Shown piece by piece: positions 60,882-64,000 of a stretch of 64,000 nt of DNA. The stretch's first letter is position 1. Every line of letters begins with the position of its first letter. A model generated the notes under the pieces. The model did not search any database. It saw nothing but the letters and a program-made list of their open reading frames with translations, and had not been told where the DNA came from. A program made the position numbers and the translations under genes. This stretch comes from a virus: the IMG/VR virus record IMGVR_UViG_3300047550_002778, positions 1 through 64,000 of that record. One strand, given 5' to 3'.

Positions 60882-62225
60882 TTATTTATCTTCCAATGTT
60901 GCAACACGTTCTTGTAAATTTTCTATGAGTAATTGTTGTTCTTGAACAGTTTTAATCAATAACGACACAAAAGAATTGTATTTAACTACTTTATATCCAT
61001 TCATGTCTTCTTTAACAAATTCTGGAAAGACTTCTTCTACTTCTTGGGCTATTAACCCAAAGTCGGCTTGTTCGGTATTATTCCAAACAAATGACACAGG
61101 GTTTAATGTTTTTGTCATGTCAATAGCATCTTCAATTGGTCTAATGTCATCCTTTAATCGAGCATCAGATGAAGCAAATGTAGAGTAAGCTACGATATCA
61201 CCACGAACATCTAATTGACCACTACCACTTACTCTCATCAATTTGGTATATGAACTTCCAGATGTTACCAAGAATACATTTTGGTTTGGATTGTATGTGC
61301 TATAATTAGGTGAATATGAGAACCCTGGCCACCCATAAGATCCAGTCAAATGAACATGTAATTGTGCATTAACATTACTTGATACTGGAAAATGTCCAAC
61401 ACCAACCAAACGTTGTCTTACACCAAAACTTACGAAACCAGTTTTGCCGCTCTTTGCCGAAGTATCAGGTCTCCAAATAGCATCAATTCCAGCACCAGAC
61501 CAAGCACCAGCATCAAAAGATCCAGAATAGAAAATAGCAAAGTTAGCACCAGTTCTTATGTAGTTGTTTGAGTTTTGTAGACCCAAGTCATACATGAAAA
61601 CAGATCCGCCAACAGTCGCTGATGATGAAAACTGTATCAAATGTTGCCCAACTAATCCACTACCAAGAGAACCTTGTGTTCCAACATTCAGTGGTCTCAT
61701 TAGAACAGTTCTACCACTTGTAGAATCCCAACCACCACCAGGACTACTCATGGTGGTTGATCTGCGTATATAACTATTGGCACCGACGGTATCTGTATCT
61801 ACCCAATATGTAGAATAATCTGTAGTTCCTGATCCATTTGGATAACCAGAAACGTATGATGCAGTTTTTGCAGTAACAGCTTTATTGGCCCAGCTAGCTG
61901 TTCCATAAAGACTTCCAGTATGTATGCCTGTAAATTTTCCTTTAAAACTACCTGTATAACTGCCTGAAAAACTACCAGAAAAATCACCAATATAACTACC
62001 GGTTGTAGAACTTAAAAAAGTGAGAAAATCATCAGCGGTAACTTTTCTTGAATACAAGTTGCCCGGCGATGATGTGGATCCACTTTGAATCAATAGAAAA
62101 ATATCATCTGGGTAAATTACATTACCTTTTGGAAAAGCACCTGTTCCACTACTTCTCCCAGTTATACCATAAAGTGAACTTACCTTGATTGTCTGAACGT
62201 TTAAGCTGTTACATGGACTTGACAT
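60882..62225 (-). CDS. tail fibre with S74 self-cleaving chaperone domain
   Basis: The 447-residue product ends in an intramolecular chaperone/peptidase S74 domain: 'SSDARLKDDI' (Ser353 and Lys358 form the catalytic pair; cut before Asp354), 'NPVSFVWNN', 'DFGLIAQEVEEVFPEFV' and a C-terminal coiled coil. In endosialidases this domain folds the fibre trimer and is then released by autoproteolysis. The front part has Gly-Ser-Phe repeats ('GSFSGSYTGSFKGKFTG', about 78-94) and 'GSLYGTASWANKAVTAKTASY', a common fibre-shaft motif. The four bases between this gene and the Hint-domain gene suggest that the fibres are made together. Confidence 0.85.
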   Translation of the reverse strand: MSSPCNSLNVQTIKVSSLYGITGRSSGTGAFPKGNVIYPDDIFLLIQSGSTSSPGNLYSRKVTADDFLTFLSSTTGSYIGDFSGSFSGSYTGSFKGKFTGIHTGSLYGTASWANKAVTAKTASYVSGYPNGSGTTDYSTYWVDTDTVGANSYIRRSTTMSSPGGGWDSTSGRTVLMRPLNVGTQGSLGSGLVGQHLIQFSSSATVGGSVFMYDLGLQNSNNYIRTGANFAIFYSGSFDAGAWSGAGIDAIWRPDTSAKSGKTGFVSFGVRQRLVGVGHFPVSSNVNAQLHVHLTGSYGWPGFSYSPNYSTYNPNQNVFLVTSGSSYTKLMRVSGSGQLDVRGDIVAYSTFASSDARLKDDIRPIEDAIDMTKTLNPVSFVWNNTEQADFGLIAQEVEEVFPEFVKEDMNGYKVVKYNSFVSLLIKTVQEQQLLIENLQERVATLEDK

Positions 62226-62230
62226 ATGTT

Positions 62231-62239
62231 AATAAATAT
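62231..62239 (-). promoter_or_regulatory. ATATTTATT start-proximal element
   Basis: It lies five bases before ATG 62225 on the coding strand. Confidence 0.33.
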
Positions 62240-62265
62240 CGTATTGTTTCTTTTATACTTTAAAT

Positions 62266-64000
62266 TTAGCTACCGTAGTATGGCGATTTACCAACAATAC
62301 CAGTCAATAAACTGTTGTTGACACGGTTCCATGTCCAGAACTTTTCTTGACCCGTGGTTGTGTCATACTCCAAACCATATGATTCCCAGTTAGAATCAGT
62401 CCAGTAATTAGAACCCTGTTGTGGAATTACAATAGTCTTTACATATTGCAATTGTGGATCTCTAGTTGCTGCAGCCTGGGCCCACCATGCTCCAATATCA
62501 TTAGAACTATACGCACTGATATTGAATATATCACACATACCACTGTTGTTATTAATACAATACCATCTACGTTTAACTGGATTATATATGTTGGTTATTG
62601 TATTGTAGTTAATGGTGCCATTTATACTCACCAAATTTGAATTACCCAATACAAGAGAATTATTCAATATATCCAATGCTGTTCCTACTGTAGCATAGGT
62701 ATATGCAGATCCATTCCAGTAAACCTTATACATCGTTATAGCATTAGCCCCATTACCTCCAGCTTGATACGAGTCGGGTAACAAGTAGAAAGTAGGGCGT
62801 GTTGGTGTTCCTGCACCGGTTCCAGGTAAACCAGAAGACGCATCTACATACGCACATTTAAATTGATAAAAATTACCTCCGCCAGTTGAAAATTCTGTGA
62901 TTGTTGGAGTTCCAGAAGTCAAAGCTCCGATTGCATATATGTATGAACTATCGGTGACCACTATATAATCTCCAGTGACACCATTGTTGTCAAATTTATG
63001 AAGTGCCATGTGACCAGCATAAAACTGTCTTGCTGGAGAAAAAGTATTATTTCCGTCAAAAATTTTAGTTACTTCATTTGTAACTTGATTTAGTCTAAAA
63101 AAGTATCCTGTGTTTGTGAAATTGGCTTGACAATAGAAGATGTAATCTCCGTAAGTTATCGCACCAAGTGGATATCTTACTGCAAATGCATTTGCAGTTT
63201 TAGTTCCATAACCAAGTGTAGCATTTAATGTTCCTGCCACGGTCATGTCACCACCAACATAAACGTCACCAGCATTTGAACCAGAAGCACCCACACTGAA
63301 AATTGGAGCGTAACTACTAGAACCATAGTCTACATAAATTGCATACTCAGGCAACTTCACAGTTCCAGTCAAAGCTTGTCCAGTGACTTTACCAACGTGT
63401 GCTTTGCTTGAACTAAAACATCTAACACTAAACTTACCAGGCAACGTTGAATCAGTATCAGCCGATGTTGGTGGTTGAAAACCAATACCAATAGATCCTT
63501 CTCTTGATGGAGTATTTGCTGATAGATATGGCCAGAAATAATATCCAGATCTTCTGCTTACAAGACCATAAGTTTGTTGAGCAGACCCCACTGCGACTCT
63601 GGTAGATGAAGAAAACTCAGCACTACCAATAGGCGCAACAAAGATCAAACTTCCACTAGTAAATGATCCAATTGAATATCCAGAAATATTTGGATAACTT
63701 TTTGAATTATTCAAATTATAGAACGCAATTAAAGATTGATTTTGCCCACCAGATCCTCTAGATGATATTTGTATTCCGTTCAAATATCTTGATGATGATA
63801 TTTCTAATAACTGATAATTGCCCGCACCATTTCCATTTGTAATTCTTCTTAATCCAACGTTTGAAACTACTCTCGATTGTGAGAAAAATGCAATATTGAA
63901 ACTACCACTGCCATTTCCAAGACCAGTTCCGTCAACTTCATCAGTAGTAGAAGATTTTAAAGCATAACTTGCACTAGATACTAAAGTAGGTAGATTCAAA
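62266..64000 (-). CDS. tail-fibre-like protein (5' end outside window)
   Basis: About 577 residues are visible; the frame is open to the right edge, so the N terminus is missing. The visible N-terminal side has 'SSASYALKSSTTDEV', the shaft motif also present in the S74 fibre. The middle reads 'GNAGDVYVGGDMTVAGTLNAT'-like fibre text ('AGDVYVGGDMTVAGTLN', about 245-265). The C-terminal half is rich in Tyr, Asn, Gly and Trp, with regularly spaced 'GDYIVVTDSSYIYAIGAL'-type strands suggestive of a propeller. It ends 'GIVGKSPYYGS'. I infer a fibre or tip protein; there is no chaperone domain of its own. It lies 40 bases upstream of the S74 fibre gene. Confidence 0.6.
   Translation of the reverse strand, partial: LNLPTLVSSASYALKSSTTDEVDGTGLGNGSGSFNIAFFSQSRVVSNVGLRRITNGNGAGNYQLLEISSSRYLNGIQISSRGSGGQNQSLIAFYNLNNSKSYPNISGYSIGSFTSGSLIFVAPIGSAEFSSSTRVAVGSAQQTYGLVSRRSGYYFWPYLSANTPSREGSIGIGFQPPTSADTDSTLPGKFSVRCFSSSKAHVGKVTGQALTGTVKLPEYAIYVDYGSSSYAPIFSVGASGSNAGDVYVGGDMTVAGTLNATLGYGTKTANAFAVRYPLGAITYGDYIFYCQANFTNTGYFFRLNQVTNEVTKIFDGNNTFSPARQFYAGHMALHKFDNNGVTGDYIVVTDSSYIYAIGALTSGTPTITEFSTGGGNFYQFKCAYVDASSGLPGTGAGTPTRPTFYLLPDSYQAGGNGANAITMYKVYWNGSAYTYATVGTALDILNNSLVLGNSNLVSINGTINYNTITNIYNPVKRRWYCINNNSGMCDIFNISAYSSNDIGAWWAQAAATRDPQLQYVKTIVIPQQGSNYWTDSNWESYGLEYDTTTGQEKFWTWNRVNNSLLTGIVGKSPYYGS

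Overview
The window is a segment of a tailed double-stranded DNA phage of the T4-like (contractile-tail myovirus) lineage. The evidence is a set of T4-type morphogenesis genes: major capsid protein, prohead scaffold, prohead protease, portal, large terminase, tail sheath, baseplate gp6 and gp25, a gp5-like spike and a gp55-like late sigma factor. There are also T4-type replication and recombination genes: primase, gp46/gp47 and a RuvC-type resolvase. The DNA is clearly A/T-rich and genes are packed with 4-base ATGA overlaps or short gaps. Almost everything is on the minus strand, and no gap exceeds about 155 bases. No tRNA, integrase, transposase or CRISPR array was seen. The host cannot be named. 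Highly expressed genes carry clear Shine-Dalgarno sites, which argues for a host that uses them.

Reading the minus strand from high to low coordinates: 64.0-58.9 kb holds tail-fibre genes, one with a self-cleaving S74 chaperone tail and one ending in a Hint domain. From 58.8 to 55.7 kb come a small heat-shock protein, membrane proteins and the late sigma factor. The baseplate block at 55.2-40.0 kb runs spike, unknown glycine-zipper protein, gp25, gp6, a DNRLRE-type protein and a giant wedge protein. Two fibre proteins with long Pro-Thr tracts (40.0-36.4 kb) lead directly into five overlapping glycosyltransferase genes (36.3-31.7 kb). A beta-propeller fibre follows. Next are RuvC, primase and a single-chain SbcD-SbcC (gp47-gp46) fusion (28.4-23.7 kb), then a double-length tail sheath.

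The head block (19.6-6.3 kb) contains two enzyme-like genes, terminase, portal, core proteins, protease, scaffold and capsid protein. The left end carries small head or cargo proteins, a spanin-like lipoprotein, a HAD phosphatase and gp13/gp14-like neck genes. Three plus-strand genes interrupt this: a Mom-like DNA-modification protein, and a DUF3008-like gene with its partner.

Two systems stand out. First, a GT60-type polypeptide glycosyltransferase and four further transferases (including a GT11 alpha-1,2-fucosyltransferase) lie directly downstream of the Pro-Thr-rich fibres. This suggests a phage-encoded mucin-like glycosylation pathway for its own adhesins. Second, at least five proteins begin with a T4-like capsid-targeting sequence ending in a prohead-protease site (L-x-E). 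They include a ligase-like nucleotidyltransferase and a flavodoxin-fold protein, so they are candidates for enzymes packaged in the head and injected with the DNA. Both are inferences from motifs and gene order.
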